64,000 bases of DNA from Durusdinium trenchii (taxonomy: Eukaryota; Sar; Dinophyceae; Suessiales; Symbiodiniaceae). The position numbers and the translations under genes were made by a program. The notes beneath the pieces were generated by a model that saw only the letters and a list, made by a program, of their open reading frames with translations, was not told where the DNA came from and searched no databases. This document shows, one piece after another, positions 11,101-22,020 of the stretch. Each line of letters starts with the position of its first letter. Positions within the stretch are counted from its first letter, which is position 1. Location: positions 2,455,071-2,519,070 of the forward strand of contig CAXAMN010021112.1 in assembly GCA_963970005.1 (NCBI GenBank), given 5' to 3'.

Positions 11101-11286
11101 CATCCGAACGCTTCAACGCCTCTCGAGCCGAAAGCACCGAGAAAAAGCACCAGGATGTCTATGCCGAGGTTCCGTCCAAGAGCCCAGCGCTTTTCGCGCG
11201 CGGATTTACGCGCGTTTGTGCGTTCTTTTGGGGGGGGTGGACGGAGGATGGACGGTGGCGGACGGGACAGGCGGAGGTGTTGTTAA
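8136..11286 (+). CDS. Eight-exon gene, 3' part, 312 residues, unknown product
   Basis: Exons: 8136-8288 (phase 0-0), 9009-9079 (0-2), 9221-9297 (2-1), 9358-9407 (1-0), 9606-9818 (0-0), 10180-10262 (0-2), 10621-10726 (2-0), 11101-11286 (0 to TAA). Every junction is in phase and all introns begin GT and end AG; good sites include AG/GTGCGT at 9080, CTGTGAG/GTGAAC at 9408 and CCCTCTCCAG at 11100. The chain gives 313 codons including the stop. Exon 5 is the most protein-like (contains VCKKDHLGRNRPVG and DTVDNSDGMDQVFKKNNGF). Exon 6 ends in a hydrophobic run (KLLLLFVFA) that may be a membrane segment. Exon 7 has RLNNYIRPQYLPPNAPGAPY. The end is Arg/Gly-rich (RSFGGGGRRMDGGG). Two inverted-repeat elements and a TA microsatellite lie in the introns. 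The start is not seen; directly upstream is the minisatellite. The last exon could alternatively be read in phase 1 (SERFNASRAESTEKKHQ). No family recognised. Confidence 0.5.
8345..8404. repeat. TA-rich microsatellite
   Basis: Runs of TA broken by TGTATTATATGCA and TTAGTTATATG. It lies in the first intron of the gene model 8136-11286. Confidence 0.75.
9508..9598. mobile_element. MITE-like element, ends CCCAAACACTCC
   Basis: About 91 bp. The left end CCCAAACACTCCATG is the inverted partner of CATGGAGTGTTTTTA at the right. The interior (GCCATATAGCC, GGGGGTCAATGTAGGC in inverse) is shared with the elements at 10461 and 37352. It sits just upstream of an exon acceptor at 9605. Confidence 0.6.
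10139..10158. repeat. (TA)n microsatellite
   Basis: About ten uninterrupted TA units in the intron just before the exon at 10180. Confidence 0.85.
10461..10539. mobile_element. MITE-like element, 79 bp, ends CCCAGACACTCC
   Basis: CCCAGACACTCC at the left pairs with GGAGTGTTTGGG at the right, a near-perfect 12-bp inverted repeat, with TTA on both flanks (a TA or TTA target duplication). Interior AGGGGTGGTTTGGGGGGTC and GGCATATATGGCAG are shared with the element at 37352. Confidence 0.7.
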
Positions 11287-11289
11287 GGG

Positions 11290-12600
11290 ATCCAAGGATG
11301 GATGGACATGGGGATGCCGACATGTGAGTTGTTGTTGATGTTTATTTCTATAGTGAGTTGGGGCTCCTGGCACACATCCAAAAAGAAGAGGTAGGGAGAA
11401 AAACCAACCCAAAACGCCGCCAAAAAGCGATCCGAAACGGAAGTAGTTGGAGCCCTAGGATGACCAGGACCTGCCAGGCAGGCTCATTATGACTGGCAAA
11501 TCATACCCGGTACCCCATCTCATCCCAATAGTTCGATCGATTTCCATCGCACGCCCAAAATGCTGTATATGCTTTAGTGAGACCTGCAACATGTACCTGT
11601 TATGATGACAGGTTTTCCAGATTGGATCCAGGTTTTCCATTGATGTGGCACCAGAAAAGGCCATTGATCGGCCTAGGCCATGGATTGGCCTCGCTCAAGG
11701 CATCAAAGCACTTTGGGTCAAGTCGAATGGTCAAGATAGGAGGAGTACAGGAGGAGTAGGAAGAGTACATACGCCTATAGACAAGTCTTTGGAGTTCGCG
11801 ACTCTTTGACAGGCTTTGAGCCCAGGCCTCTAAGTCTTAGTCCCTAAGTGACCTTAAAGCAGATCAAGTTCGGTCACTTTGAAGAACCAGGTGTATGTTG
11901 TTACTATCAATGGGATCGTAGAAACGTCCTGTTTCCTGGGATATCCTGGGATAGTTTGATGATGTCTGAATTGTTTGGTTTGAGACTGTGACAAACAAGG
12001 CGAGATGGGTGGTGTTCACGCTTCCAAGCTACCCCACGATACATTTCACAATGTCCTATTCACCGTACATACAGGCCATTACAGGCCTAAGCACTTTGGG
12101 CTCCAGGTGGGTACCTGCAGGGTGAATGTAGGTACCTGGACCTCACTTCAAGTATACCTTAGAAAATGGGACAGGTACTTGTACCCATGTTCTGAGGTAC
12201 TTTCAGACTCCAGGTACATACATGTTTTTTGTGGGTAGCAGCTTTGCCGGTGCCTGTGGGTGCACTGTTGACAGAAAAATAGCAACTGGCCCGCCAAAGC
12301 TTGTGGATCAGGCTGGCCTTGAAGCTTCATGGAAGCTCTAAAGTCTTGAAGCATGCTACAGGGACTGCTCCGCATGAATCACCTTTTGTACCGTAATGAT
12401 TGTTGCATCTTGTTTCCTATCCCGCAACTTGATGCAGCTCTGCAAACTGGCCCGCATTTGTGCAAATTATCTCTTAATTAGTGGCCCCACTTGCTTTCAA
12501 GTTCATCCCACTGTGTTCCAGCCAAATCCAAACATTCAAGTTCATCGCGAAACCGACATCAAAAACAAACCCAAACATGTTGATTCCCACGAACACTGTT
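11290..12600. other. Spacer, no gene seen
   Basis: No open frame has both coding-type third positions and splice sites. Many GGTACC/GGTAC words occur at 12100-12230 but without a regular period. Confidence 0.35.
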
Positions 12601-12614
12601 GCTTTTGCCGGGCA

Positions 12615-12773
12615 ATGGAACTGCCTGTGGAACCGCCGCTGAAGCGGCGGGCTTTATCGGCGCTTCGTGACCACGAAGCGGCGCTGGTGCTGGCGCCGGA
12701 GGAGGCGGCAGGAGCAGTTGAAGTTCTAGCACAAGACCCAAGAAAGGGGTATATTTATACTAGGGTGAAATGA
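12615..12773 (+). CDS. Small open frame or first exon, unknown
   Basis: ATG at 12615 opens a 52-codon frame that ends at TGA. The first 39 codons are strongly GC-ending and read MELPVEPPLKRRALSALRDH followed by EAALVLAPEEAAGAVEV; the composition falls off after that, so an exon probably ends near 12720 (possible donors at GTTGAAG or GTTCTA). The peptide is Ala/Glu-rich and likely helical. No upstream acceptor was needed because of the ATG. No family recognised. Confidence 0.35.
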   Translation: MELPVEPPLKRRALSALRDHEAALVLAPEEAAGAVEVLAQDPRKGYIYTRVK

Positions 12774-13512
12774 CAAAGGATAGTAATATTTATTTAGTAA
12801 ATACATGTCAATGTATATAGTATATTATATCTATATTTATTTATTGGTACAGTGTAATTACCAATAATTGCATACATCGACAATCCATGCAGACATGCAG
12901 CCTTGCTGCTCCAACCATCTCCAGCCATCAAACCACAGAGACAGCGCTCTCTCTTCAACTGCCGAGCAATCATGTCAGGTGGAACGTTATCATCGCGAAG
13001 GATGGCTGGTGCCCAAGGCGCTGGGACAGGGAGGGACCTGTGTTCCTCCAAATGGGCGTGGATTTCCTGGTTTTGCTTGTGTAAGGTGATTCGTATGTTC
13101 GGGATGAACACCCTGGCATGGGGGACATGTTGTGATTCGTTCCCGGCTTTCTGGGCAAGCAAAGCCAAGATTTAATGATTTAATAGTATACAGTAGAGAG
13201 ACCTCCCAATGACCCCTCACACCCTTAACATACTCCCAAAAGCGGGTATCAGTTCTAATTGGTGTCCAGGTGTTATGTAAATCAACGTCTAAAACCTATT
13301 GGCTAGGGGTCTACTAATGCACATCATTGTTAGATATAGGAAAGCTGCTGAAGGGTGGGATACAACTGCCTCAATGCGCCAACCAATTGCCGAGGGGTCA
13401 GCAAACTGTATTGGGTTTTCTTCATGATCCTAGATACATTTCACAGGGACTGGTCCAATGGCGCTTAATATGCAGCCCGTGAGTGAAAAAAAACACGATT
13501 TTTTATTAATCT

Positions 13513-13761
13513 ATGTTCCGAATCGAGGTCATTCTATTGGCCTCCAGGGGGGTCCAATCTCCAAGCTGTGTCCAGTGGGCTGTTTTTGCATGTTTTTGCT
13601 GCGGCCTTGTTGGAGTCGGGTTTGCTGAGGTCTCCTTGTCCAAAGAGAAGTTGGAGCGGTACCAGAAGACTTTGGCTCCTGGGAAAGCATGTCCGACGGC
13701 GCATTTTCGCGCATGTTCAGCGGAAATCTCGCGTGGTGCCAGGTTGGGACCCGGGCAAAGG
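13513..13761 (+). CDS. Candidate first exon with signal-anchor-like segment
   Basis: ATG at 13513 opens 83 codons that leave in phase 0 at a GTGAGG donor (13762). Residues about 21-36 are hydrophobic and aromatic/cysteine-rich (VQWAVFACFCCGLVGVGF), which would suit a signal peptide or anchor, followed by a charged stretch LSKEKLERYQKTLAPGKAC. A shorter exon starting after GCTGAG at 13630 would drop the hydrophobic part. The downstream exon is not identified. Product unknown. Confidence 0.35.
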
Positions 13762-14402
13762 GTGAGGTTTTGTTGATCAGCTGGGAAGTTTGAATGTTGG
13801 GAGAGCGTTGGAGTCATAGTTTGGCCGGATTGGATCGAGGGAGGGAGCTCGCATTCGGAACCGGTTTCAATGGTTGCCTTTGTTTTCCTCTCGAAGCGCG
13901 CATGCGGGTCAGGCCCAACGTCACTAAATGGCGACTTGTCTACTTTTGCTCTTGTGTCCCAAATTCTACTTACTGTTGTGAGTCTAAGATTTGTTTCCTC
14001 TCCAAGCTGTTTGAGGACCTTGGTACAGCTGTGTTCATGTTGATTCTAACAGTTATATAGTAGAAAAAAATAAATACCTCAGCCATTGGGTCAAATCCCC
14101 CCTTTGGTGGTGGTTTAAGTATCTCGGGGCCTGGCCTCAAAAACCTGCAACAGAAGGCGCTAGCCGCTAGCTCAGGTTTTGCCTTGTGCGGTCGCACTAT
14201 CCACTAGAAATCCAGGTCCAGTATTTCTTATGATGCGTTGATTTGGACAATGCAAAACAGTCCAGGCAGGGCCAGGTATAAGATGTTTTTACATTGTTCA
14301 GTAAGTTGGGACCCCTGTCTATGGGAAAAACATGGAAACATCATGACATGTTAATCCTCCTGCGTGTTTTCAGTATGGGACAGGTTGACCACTGGAATAA
14401 TG

Positions 14403-14855
14403 CATTTTGTATAGGATTTTTTTCTGCATTTTGAGGGTTAGCATTTTGTAGAGGAAAAAACTGAATTTGCAGACTTGTGATTCTGTAGAGAAAGATTGTC
14501 ATTCCCAAAGGAGGATCTGACAGGGGGATGCAGGATTGTTGCGCACAAGACCGGGCTCAAACATGGTAAATTTGCCAAGAATGTTATATGGCTAGTGCTG
14601 AAGTTGACATTTTGTAGTGCTGGTTCTGCTAGTTTGCACAGTTTGCCATTTTGTAGTGGTTGTCTTTGATTTTTCTGTGTTGCCTTTTTTTTGCCCCTTT
14701 GCGCTCTACCTGGCTTGCAGAAATTCGCACCTCTGCAGAATGTATCATGGACTGACTAACCTCCCCATTTTGTAGAGTGTGTCCCTGTCCCCAAGTGCCC
14801 TTGTGTGTGGCATTTTGTAGAGACTCGGTTTTTACACCCTTGTGATTCTGTAGGC
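14403..14855. repeat. Cluster of CATTTTGTAGAG motifs
   Basis: CATTTTGTA or its variant GATTCTGTAG occurs at about 14403, 14427, 14442, 14480, 14608, 14647, 14766, 14811 and 14844, all on the same strand. The spacing is irregular, so it is not a tandem array. Sequences between the copies are unrelated. Confidence 0.65.
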
Positions 14856-15021
14856 CTCTTGAGGTCAATTTGTTGTGTTATAACTATACAGAATGCTTAG
14901 CACAACCTATCCTGGCTAACTCACAGGGGGATACAAATTAGACCAGCACGGTCCATCACGTTCCTTTTTTCTGGATGTTCTAGGGATGTTCTGACACCTT
15001 CACCAATCGTAAAAAAGTACA

Positions 15022-15309
15022 ATGCTGACAGAACGGTCCATTCTCCAAATCTACTTCTGCCTTGGGTTCAACTTCCAAATGACCCGCGAAAATCCTGGGC
15101 AACTTGCGTTCGCGAAGTACCAGAAAAGTGCTCAAATCGTTTGGCCCGGCCATGAGCGTCATCGCGGACCCCTCCCCGAGGACCGGGTCATCGCGGAGAA
15201 TCCCACGGTGCGCCCGGAATTGTTGGCCTCTCGGTGCGGCAGCGACCTGGTGTCCGGTGGTGAAGGGCTAGACTCGACGCTGGAGGCGTCCAAGAAAACA
15301 GACATATGA
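15022..15309 (+). CDS. Open frame of 95 codons, probable terminal exon
   Basis: Open from an ATG at 15022 to TGA at 15309. From 15079 (second ATG) on, third positions are strongly G/C and the peptide is polar: ENPGQLAFAKYQKSAQIVW, then PLPEDRVIAENPTVRPELLA, then a Gly/Ser/Asp tail. It may be an intronless small gene or the last exon of a longer one; an acceptor close to the ATG (CTTCCAAATG) is not convincing. The opposite strand is a weaker open frame. Product unknown. Confidence 0.4.
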   Translation: MLTERSILQIYFCLGFNFQMTRENPGQLAFAKYQKSAQIVWPGHERHRGPLPEDRVIAENPTVRPELLASRCGSDLVSGGEGLDSTLEASKKTDI

Positions 15310-16055
15310 AGAACGTGTGTGTGTGTATTTTTCTTGGGATGATCCCCAATAGGTTTGAAACTTCGGACCCCTTTTAACGATTCGATCGGAGTAAAATGAT
15401 GGATTTGCATTTGTGCCGGACGTTTTGATTGTCTTGGATTGAGGCAAAGTTAAGGCAACAACTGGGGTGGTTCCCCAAGTTCCATGGAAGTCCAGCACGC
15501 CTGGGCCCCACTCTACAGGTCTCCAACATTGAGGAGTTCACATGGGTTGGCCCAAAAATTCACCGCAGGTGGTATCAGGATGTATCAGGTGGTCATTTGC
15601 TTGAAGTTGTTGGGTTTCAGGAACCTGCCTTCTGGGTCATTTCTGCATGGCATGGCATGGCCCCTTTCACAATCATCATCGTTTTCCGGTTGGACCAGTC
15701 CGTGGTGCCAGGGAGTGTATTCTATGATGATTCCAGGGAGTGGTTGATCTGTTGATCCCTCATTGTGAAGGTAACAGGAGGGGATTCAACACTAAAGGAT
15801 GCAATCATATGAGTCTGTGAGCTCTCAACATGCAGAGCTTGTCAAGCAACCTGGACCAGGATATTATATCGGGAGTGTTTGGGTGATTCAATGCACAACA
15901 AGCACAGACATCCTCTTCAACAGCAGACGGGACGGGAGGTCCGCCATAAGTCCGTCCTTTGGAGTCGGTACAACAAGAACATCACCAGTTTTCTTAGAGA
16001 TGGAAGGGAAACCAAAGATAAGCACGATCGGTTCTGTGAGGTTCGACCTCCTAAG

Positions 16056-16210
16056 AAGGCGCCGTTCAGAACGGCGCGGTTCAGAACGGCGTTTGGCGGC
16101 TGCGGAAGAACGGTCACGTCGTGGTTGGCTGGTTCGATGAGGTGAGTGCTCATGTGGAGACCAAGACCAAGGAAGGCGTGGTGGGCAACCTGGCGCCATT
16201 GGCGGATGTC
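16056..16210 (+). CDS. Exon, unknown product
   Basis: Enters in phase 1 after CCTCCTAAG and stays open for 51 codons. It begins with a duplicated VQNGAVQNGV (a tandem GTTCAGAACGGCG in DNA) and goes on NGHVVVGWFDEVSAHVETKT and EGVVGNLAPLADV. A textbook donor GATGAG/GTGAGTGC sits at 16142 inside this frame in phase 0, so the exon may end there; the peptide after it is, however, equally protein-like up to a weaker donor GTGTTTG at 16211. Intron retention or alternative splicing is one reading. No family recognised. Confidence 0.4.
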
Positions 16211-17558
16211 GTGTTTGTTGTTTATATATGGATTTTGGGTCACACGCGACTTCTCTTTGGTGATTGTCACGGAAGTCTTGTCACCTCGTAGGTACCAGGT
16301 GTTTGAGGCTGATTGCAGGTACCAGAAGTAATTAATTGGTGTGTGGGAATTTATGCTTTTCCGTTTCTATATTAATGTTCCATATATTATTGTTGGAACC
16401 TGTTTGACCTCTGTTTTGATAGGACAAAATCATATTGGTTGGTTGGTGGTCCGTGTTCTAGGCATCTATGCTGCATTTGTTCATTGTTTCTTTGAACTTC
16501 CGAAGCTTGCACGAAATCCTAAGGCAACTATGACTTCTTGGCGCTGGCTCAAGAGCCGATGATCCTGGAGGCCCTTTTGATCTGCTCGGTGCTGGGGTGG
16601 TGAGGAAGAATGATGCAACACCTGGAGAGAGAGAGAGAGAGACATGGCGTATCATGGCGTCAGTGAATCGCCAAGGAAAGAGCCAACACCCAACAGGATG
16701 CATCACACCCAGTCGAATCGTGGGATATGCATTTGCTGAACCGAATGTCCACATCCTTCATCAACCTTAAACCTTCAACAACGTCATCCCTTAAACTTAA
16801 GCGTTCAACGTCACGTCATCCCTGTGTAACGTTTACTGTCACTTGGTCTTGCCGCCGTTTGAACGTCCTTGGCTCTCAAAGACTCGGTTTTGGTCATTGG
16901 ACCATCCAGTGCAACCTCAAAGCCTTGAGTAGCTACATGAGTTTGATTGGTATAATAGGGAGACTCTCAACCAAGGGTTAGACTGTCTATAGTCCTTCTT
17001 CCAGGGGACTTCGGGTGTCTCCCTCATGAAAGATGGACACTCTTGCAGAAACACCGTTCTATCTTCGAACTTCGCTGCTCGTTTGTTATGGCCCCCCCTC
17101 CAATTGGACGTTCTGCATGAATGCGTATTCAATCCAAGGGCAATTACTGCATGTATATGTTCATCCTGGTCTCGATTGATGATGGGCAACAAGAATGCTG
17201 GAAAACCTATGGAAGACCGACGCCCTATAGATTGATGTCTTGAAACCTGTTTCATCCTGTTTCCTTGAGCATCGTCAACAGTCATTTCAAAAACCTACTC
17301 CATATTTCCCCTAGCTTCTCAAAGCCTCCAAACTATACCCTTCCAAGCGAAAACCACCCAATGATAACCCCTTTCTATGCCCCACGATGTACGCTGCTTT
17401 CGTCCTCCTGTTTGCTCCATCCCATCCCAAAGGGAAAACCCCTCCATCCCCCCCGGCGCAGAACACCTTCAGCATCCTCAAACCGACCCAGACCCTTGCA
17501 TTCGCCTCGCGTTCGCCCTCGCGTCTCGCGCCTCTCGCGTCTCGCGCGGGCGACGCAG

Positions 17559-17662
17559 GCGGTGGGTCAAGTGTTGGGCTCCGACTTTGCGCTCTGGGGC
17601 TGTCAGATCTTCTGCAAGCCAGGCCGGTTGGGAAGTGGGTGCAACAGCGGTTCCGTCGCAGG
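17559..17662 (+). CDS. Exon, Cys/Gly-rich, unknown
   Basis: Enters after CGACGCAG and leaves in phase 2 at GTGAAG. It reads AVGQVLGSDFALWGCQIFCK and then a Gly/Ser/Cys stretch. The 150 bases upstream are also GC-rich and open in a different frame (contains ASRSPSRLAPLASRAGD), with a run of CTCGCG repeats, so a second exon may abut it. Product unknown. Confidence 0.35.
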
Positions 17663-17769
17663 GTGAAGTTGGTCGGTGGGTTAGCGGGAGGTTTTTTTTT
17701 TGTTTTCCATGGCGGTGCGGTGTGGGTGGAGGGGAGGTCTCCCCCAAAACCGGAGCGAAGAAGACTCTA

Positions 17770-19200
17770 AGACATTTTATGTATATAGTATATGTGACAC
17801 AGTATGAAACCGAGTGGAATGGGAGTTGGGCGATATGGGTTGTTTCGAAGGATGGGGCCGACTTGCGTGGTGGGGCAGCGCATGCATTTGAAGAATGTTG
17901 CAGGAAGAGGTATAGACGTTGCATCACTTATTATGCAACGTTTCAATCACATATCACTCATCTGACAGGAACATGTTTGATACTGCGTGTGGGTGCTGGG
18001 AATTGCAGAGGTTTCACCCAATGGTGAGCTGGGTGGTTTCATTCGGCCCATCGCCACCATCATGCCACAGGTCCGAACGTCATCGCCAAGACGACACTTT
18101 CAGTTTCCAGTTCGGGGGATTCAGTCTCGACACACATCCTACATAGTTGTTCACGTCGTTTTTTTGTTTTTTTTAATCAGCCCCAATGGGCCCCAATGGT
18201 AGAAGTGCAATCGACCGTAAATGGTGATGTTCCGCTTGAAAAGGATGCGCTCGGAACTTGGAACTCTACGGCGTCCTCAGCAAAAAAGAATCTTAGGATC
18301 CAACAATCATCCAACCAGCCGAATACGATCTCAGTCGTTGCACGCTGGCACTCTCCATGCATTTGGTGTTTATATGTCCTGCGCTTGGTGCTTGATGTGA
18401 AGGCAAAGATGGCATGGAAGTGCCCATGCACCAGGCCGTTGGGGTTGAAACAGCTGTGACACCGAGTTCTGGTCTTGTAGTTCAGATTGGTCTTCACGGT
18501 CTTCCCCGAAGTTCAGTCATGGTTGGATAGGTCGAGATTCAATCACAAAGGCAGACAGTTCACACGGTTTAGGCCGGTTAGGCCCTGCATGGAATTGGAT
18601 ACGATGTTTTGCTGGGGGGGGAGAAACTCCTTAGTAGGGTGTTTCTCGATTTGTGTTCCAATACATCCCTTTTAGACATGTTGTTTCTTATTGATTTTTT
18701 CTGGAGAGGATGCACCGTTTGCTCATAGGTATGGGGTCGGTCTATATATATATATATATTGTTAGCATCATACAGTCGGTACAGTCTTGACTGACCATCG
18801 TCATCGATTGGGCCCTGGTAATGGGATATAATACCCAACTATATATTATACATATAGAACCTGATTGACCCCTGTTTTGGAGCCCAAACAAGGTCTTTTC
18901 CTATCAACCCAGATTCTATGTTTGGGTTCTAGGTATATCTATTAAGTTTGTTTCTGCCTTATGTTTGCGTATGGTTCCCCTGGTGCTGTCTTTTCACCCT
19001 GGTCTGGCGAGCGTTTGCGTTCAGTGAACAGCGGGTCGGAGTGTTGGGATGGCTCAAAAGTTTGAGAAGATGTTGAGTAGACCCTGCGACTCAAAGACTA
19101 CATACAAAGAATATTGAATGGCGTTTCTAAACCCGGAAAAGAGCTTCCTTTACTTCAGTCAGTGGGTCAAAATACTGTTACTAGTATTTGGACTTCTAGG
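17770..19200. other. Spacer, no gene seen
   Basis: AT-rich stretch with T runs near 18158-18175 and a TA run at 18743-18760. Open frames here lack coding composition. Confidence 0.35.
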
Positions 19201-19258
19201 TTAGGGTAGATGTTGAGTAGAACATTCATGAACACACTAAACATTCATGAACCTCCAG

Positions 19259-19725
19259 AAGTGAGATCTGGTCACCCCACCACCTGTTTGTCGACGGCCT
19301 TCCATCCGCATTTTTCGGATGGTCAGCTGGCACTCAGACTGTGGCACTCTGCATCTGAAGCATCCGAAGCGTCCAACCTGTCCAGGACGGTGAGTACTGG
19401 CCCATCCGCCCGTTGGCCACGGTCACCGTTTGGGTGGCGCTAGACAGGCCGACGACCAGCGCGGATCGGGTGATGGTGGTGGGTGTTGATGCCCAGTGCA
19501 TCCCAGTTACCACTATATAAGGAACCACTGGTTAACAGCTATAACTGGATGGCCTGGGATGGTGTTGGTGTCGTTGGTGATGGTGATGTTCACTGGGTGA
19601 ATGGTCCGACGGTCTAAGCCGCTGGTCAGACTGAGCTGCTCCCGGCACGGAAGCCGCTGGTTGGGAAGAGCGCCGGCAGAGTTGCGAGCGAATCTGAGCG
19701 CAGCAGGACAGAATTACAATTGTAA
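19259..19725 (+). CDS. Two-exon gene fragment, unknown
   Basis: Exon 19259-19389 enters in phase 1 after ACCTCCAG and leaves in phase 0 at a strong donor AGGACG/GTGAGTAC; it contains FSDGQLALRLWHSASEASEA. Exon 19630-19725 enters in phase 0 after GCTGGTCAG and ends at TAA; it contains TELLPARKPLVGKSAGRVAS. The phases agree. The second exon can also be read in another frame that runs into an excellent GTAAGG donor at 19726, in which case it is internal; the two readings cannot be separated by eye. Confidence 0.35.
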
Positions 19726-19874
19726 GGTAAGGAGCCTCCTCTCATTGCTTATCTAGCTCCCAGCATTCAGTGAAAGCCAGTTTTGGGGGGTGGCACAGAA
19801 TTGGTCAGGAACCTTCTTAAGTGTCTTGGTGCGCTTTGACATGTCTGCAAAATGCTGCAAAACAGCTCCTGCAG

Positions 19875-20082
19875 GTCTGACAAGGGCAACGGCTGCCTGA
19901 ACGTGCTGCCGCGCTCGCACACGCATGGGAACCTGAAGCATGAGCCTTGCGAGGAGCGATCGAAATGCTGCACCGGGGGGGAGGGGCCTTGGTGGAATTC
20001 CATCCATCAGCTGCTTTGGCATAGGGAGCCACAGCGGCAGCTTCTGGAACGGTCGAGCGAGCTGCACAACTCAGAGTCATGA
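19875..20082 (+). CDS. Exon of a PhyH-type 2-oxoglutarate dioxygenase
   Basis: Enters in phase 2 after CTCCTGCAG and reads SDKGNGCLNVLPRSHTHGNL followed by KHE. This matches the C-terminal signature of phytanoyl-CoA dioxygenase (PhyH) family enzymes, in which an NGCL-x-V/I-x-P-G-S-H-x-x-G block leads into the second half of the jelly-roll fold, close to the last iron-binding His and the 2-oxoglutarate-binding Arg. Here the usual PGSH is PRSH. Family knowledge: Fe(II)/2-oxoglutarate hydroxylases. After the signature the frame continues to TGA at 20082 but no longer looks like the family, so the exon probably ends near 19945, perhaps with a non-GT donor. The first HxD iron motif was not found upstream, so this is a single exon or a fragment. 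Confidence 0.5.
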
Positions 20083-20703
20083 GGTGTTTGAAGCTGAGTG
20101 GTCTGACAAAGAAGAATCTGCTTCTTGTTGGCTACAAGGGCACTAAAGCCCACCCTTTCAACATCTTTCAACATGGCTAGAAAACCATGGAACATTGAAA
20201 ACAATGGAACACATGACTTACACTCCCTGAAATCATCATGGAAGTGGATGGAAAACGGCCCTGATTTCGGATGACCATGAAACCAAATACCAAACAGGAT
20301 CAAACAGGAGGTGTTCCACTGCGTTTTCCTGACGCGGAGAGTCAAAACCCTGGCGCGACTTGGACCACGGGGGCGGGGTTCGGACCCAGGACCCAACAAC
20401 TTCACAGGGTTCCGGACCCTCCAAAGCATGCCCATTGGAGGGCCCGGATTTTTGTTAAGGCATAGTTCCCGAATGCACCTTGAGGAATCCCGTTGTCTTC
20501 ATCCACAGGAAGTTGCATCCACCTGCCGTTTCCAACCCAGAAATTCCAAGATCTGACCCACCTCTTGGAAACCCCACAGATCTGAAATGAAAAAAGTGGT
20601 TCTATGTGTTTTGACACCGTATTAAGTGACACCGGTGCCGCGGTGTCGTCACCCGGTCGTTTCGCGGTTCCCCCCGGCTCGCGCCGGACTCGGTGAGGGG
20701 AGG

Positions 20704-20868
20704 ATGGTCTTGAGCCAACGTTTGACGGCCGACGAGTTGAGTGGCTGGGCATCGAACCGACCGACCGAACACGGGCGGCACGTCCTTCGACGGGGAAGCG
20801 CCGTCCTTCGACGTGCCACGGACTTGGGGAACCGAGAAGCGACGCGACGCGAGTTCGCTGCGCGTACG
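20704..20868 (+). CDS. Exon or short gene start, Arg-rich, unknown
   Basis: ATG at 20704 opens 55 codons that leave in phase 0 at GTGAAG. Third positions are almost all G or C. It reads MVLSQRLTADELSGWASNRP, then HGRHVLRRGSAVLRRATDL and ends REFAART. The peptide is basic and probably helical. The minus strand is also open over this interval. Product unknown. Confidence 0.4.
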
Positions 20869-21140
20869 GTGAAGGGATCCTTTTTGGTATGTTTGGGGTC
20901 CATTTGGGGGGATCTTATTCGATCTCCTGACACATTTTTGAAAGTTCAGAATAGTTCAGATAGTCCATGTCCAATCATTTCCATGATTGTTGAAGAGAGG
21001 GTATTTGGTTCGAAGACATTCAGGTTCAAGTCCTGTTCTCAGTTTTGTGAGAACAAGATCCTGCTGCCTTTGACCTGGCTGAAAAACAACATCGGGATAG
21101 GCGAAATGGGCAGAATGTGGTTTCAGTGCTGACTTGGAAG

Positions 21141-21250
21141 GGTCACAGTGGTTTCAGAGGTTCCATGGCACTGGCACCCAAAGATGTCTATCCGACAGAT
21201 AGGGGTCCATATAAACCACCCTCCTGTCCACTCGGGTCTGTGCCATCCAC
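21141..21250. repeat. Dispersed repeat, partner at 48938-49046
   Basis: GTGGTTTCAGAGGT, CCACTGGCACCC-AAGATGT, CAGATAGGGGTCCAT and CCATCCACTCTC follow in the same order and spacing as in 48938-49046. Similarity by eye is about three bases in four. No inverted ends were seen. Confidence 0.55.
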
Positions 21251-21938
21251 TCTCGGATTTCCCCATCTACTCGGTCTGTTGGGGCCGTCGGGCAGCTTTC
21301 ATCCACGGCTCTGTGGATGATTTGAGGTCCGGGTTACCGCTCTTCTGGGGCGGACGCGGGCTGCTTTTCACCCCTGTGTGGCAAGACGGATATATAGGTG
21401 ACGAGGTCCCGTGTGGTTCGTCATACATGGTCATATCCTCCTTCCCATGTCATACCCCCTCATGTACTACCATTTTTTTTTGTGTTTTTGTTTCGCACCG
21501 AAAGAAGAAACCCCAACCTGGCCTGGTGCGGGCGGGCGCAGGCAGGCGCGGTGTGCTTGGGCCGGCTGTAAACGCCGCGGTTGTGAGGTCGCCTGGAGGC
21601 TCCGGTGGATGTGGAGTTGGACGCAGGTGCCACCGGTTGAGACAAGAGGCACAGGCCAAACAGAAGGGACACTGAAAGATGACTTACAGTAAGAGGGAAA
21701 TCCCGATATAGATGACCCAATGAGGCTGCTGGACAGGTAGGAAGATTCGGATTCAGAGCTGTTCACGGTCTATCATAACATATCATGACCCATACCACAA
21801 GGCATTAAATGGAAAGGACGGGTGTGGCAAAAAGCTGCGAAGCGCTCTCGCGGGATGCATAATAGAGATCTTCTTGTGTTAGCGTGTCAGGTTCCTTTGT
21901 ATTCTGCTCGCGTTTTTGATGTTGATGTGGTGCTTGAG

Positions 21939-22020
21939 CCCTTTTGGGGCGCCCCAAACCGCGCGGGCGATCCGAACACAGCTCGTGTCCGAGGGCGATT
22001 CTTACCACGGCTCCGCTTGT
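21939..22020 (+). CDS. Possible exon, unknown
   Basis: Enters in phase 2 after GTGCTTGAG and leaves in phase 0 before GTGGGG. It reads PFGAPQTARAIRTQLVSEGD and then SYHGSAC, with coding-type third positions. Two other + frames and one - frame are open over the same bases, so support is modest. Confidence 0.25.
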
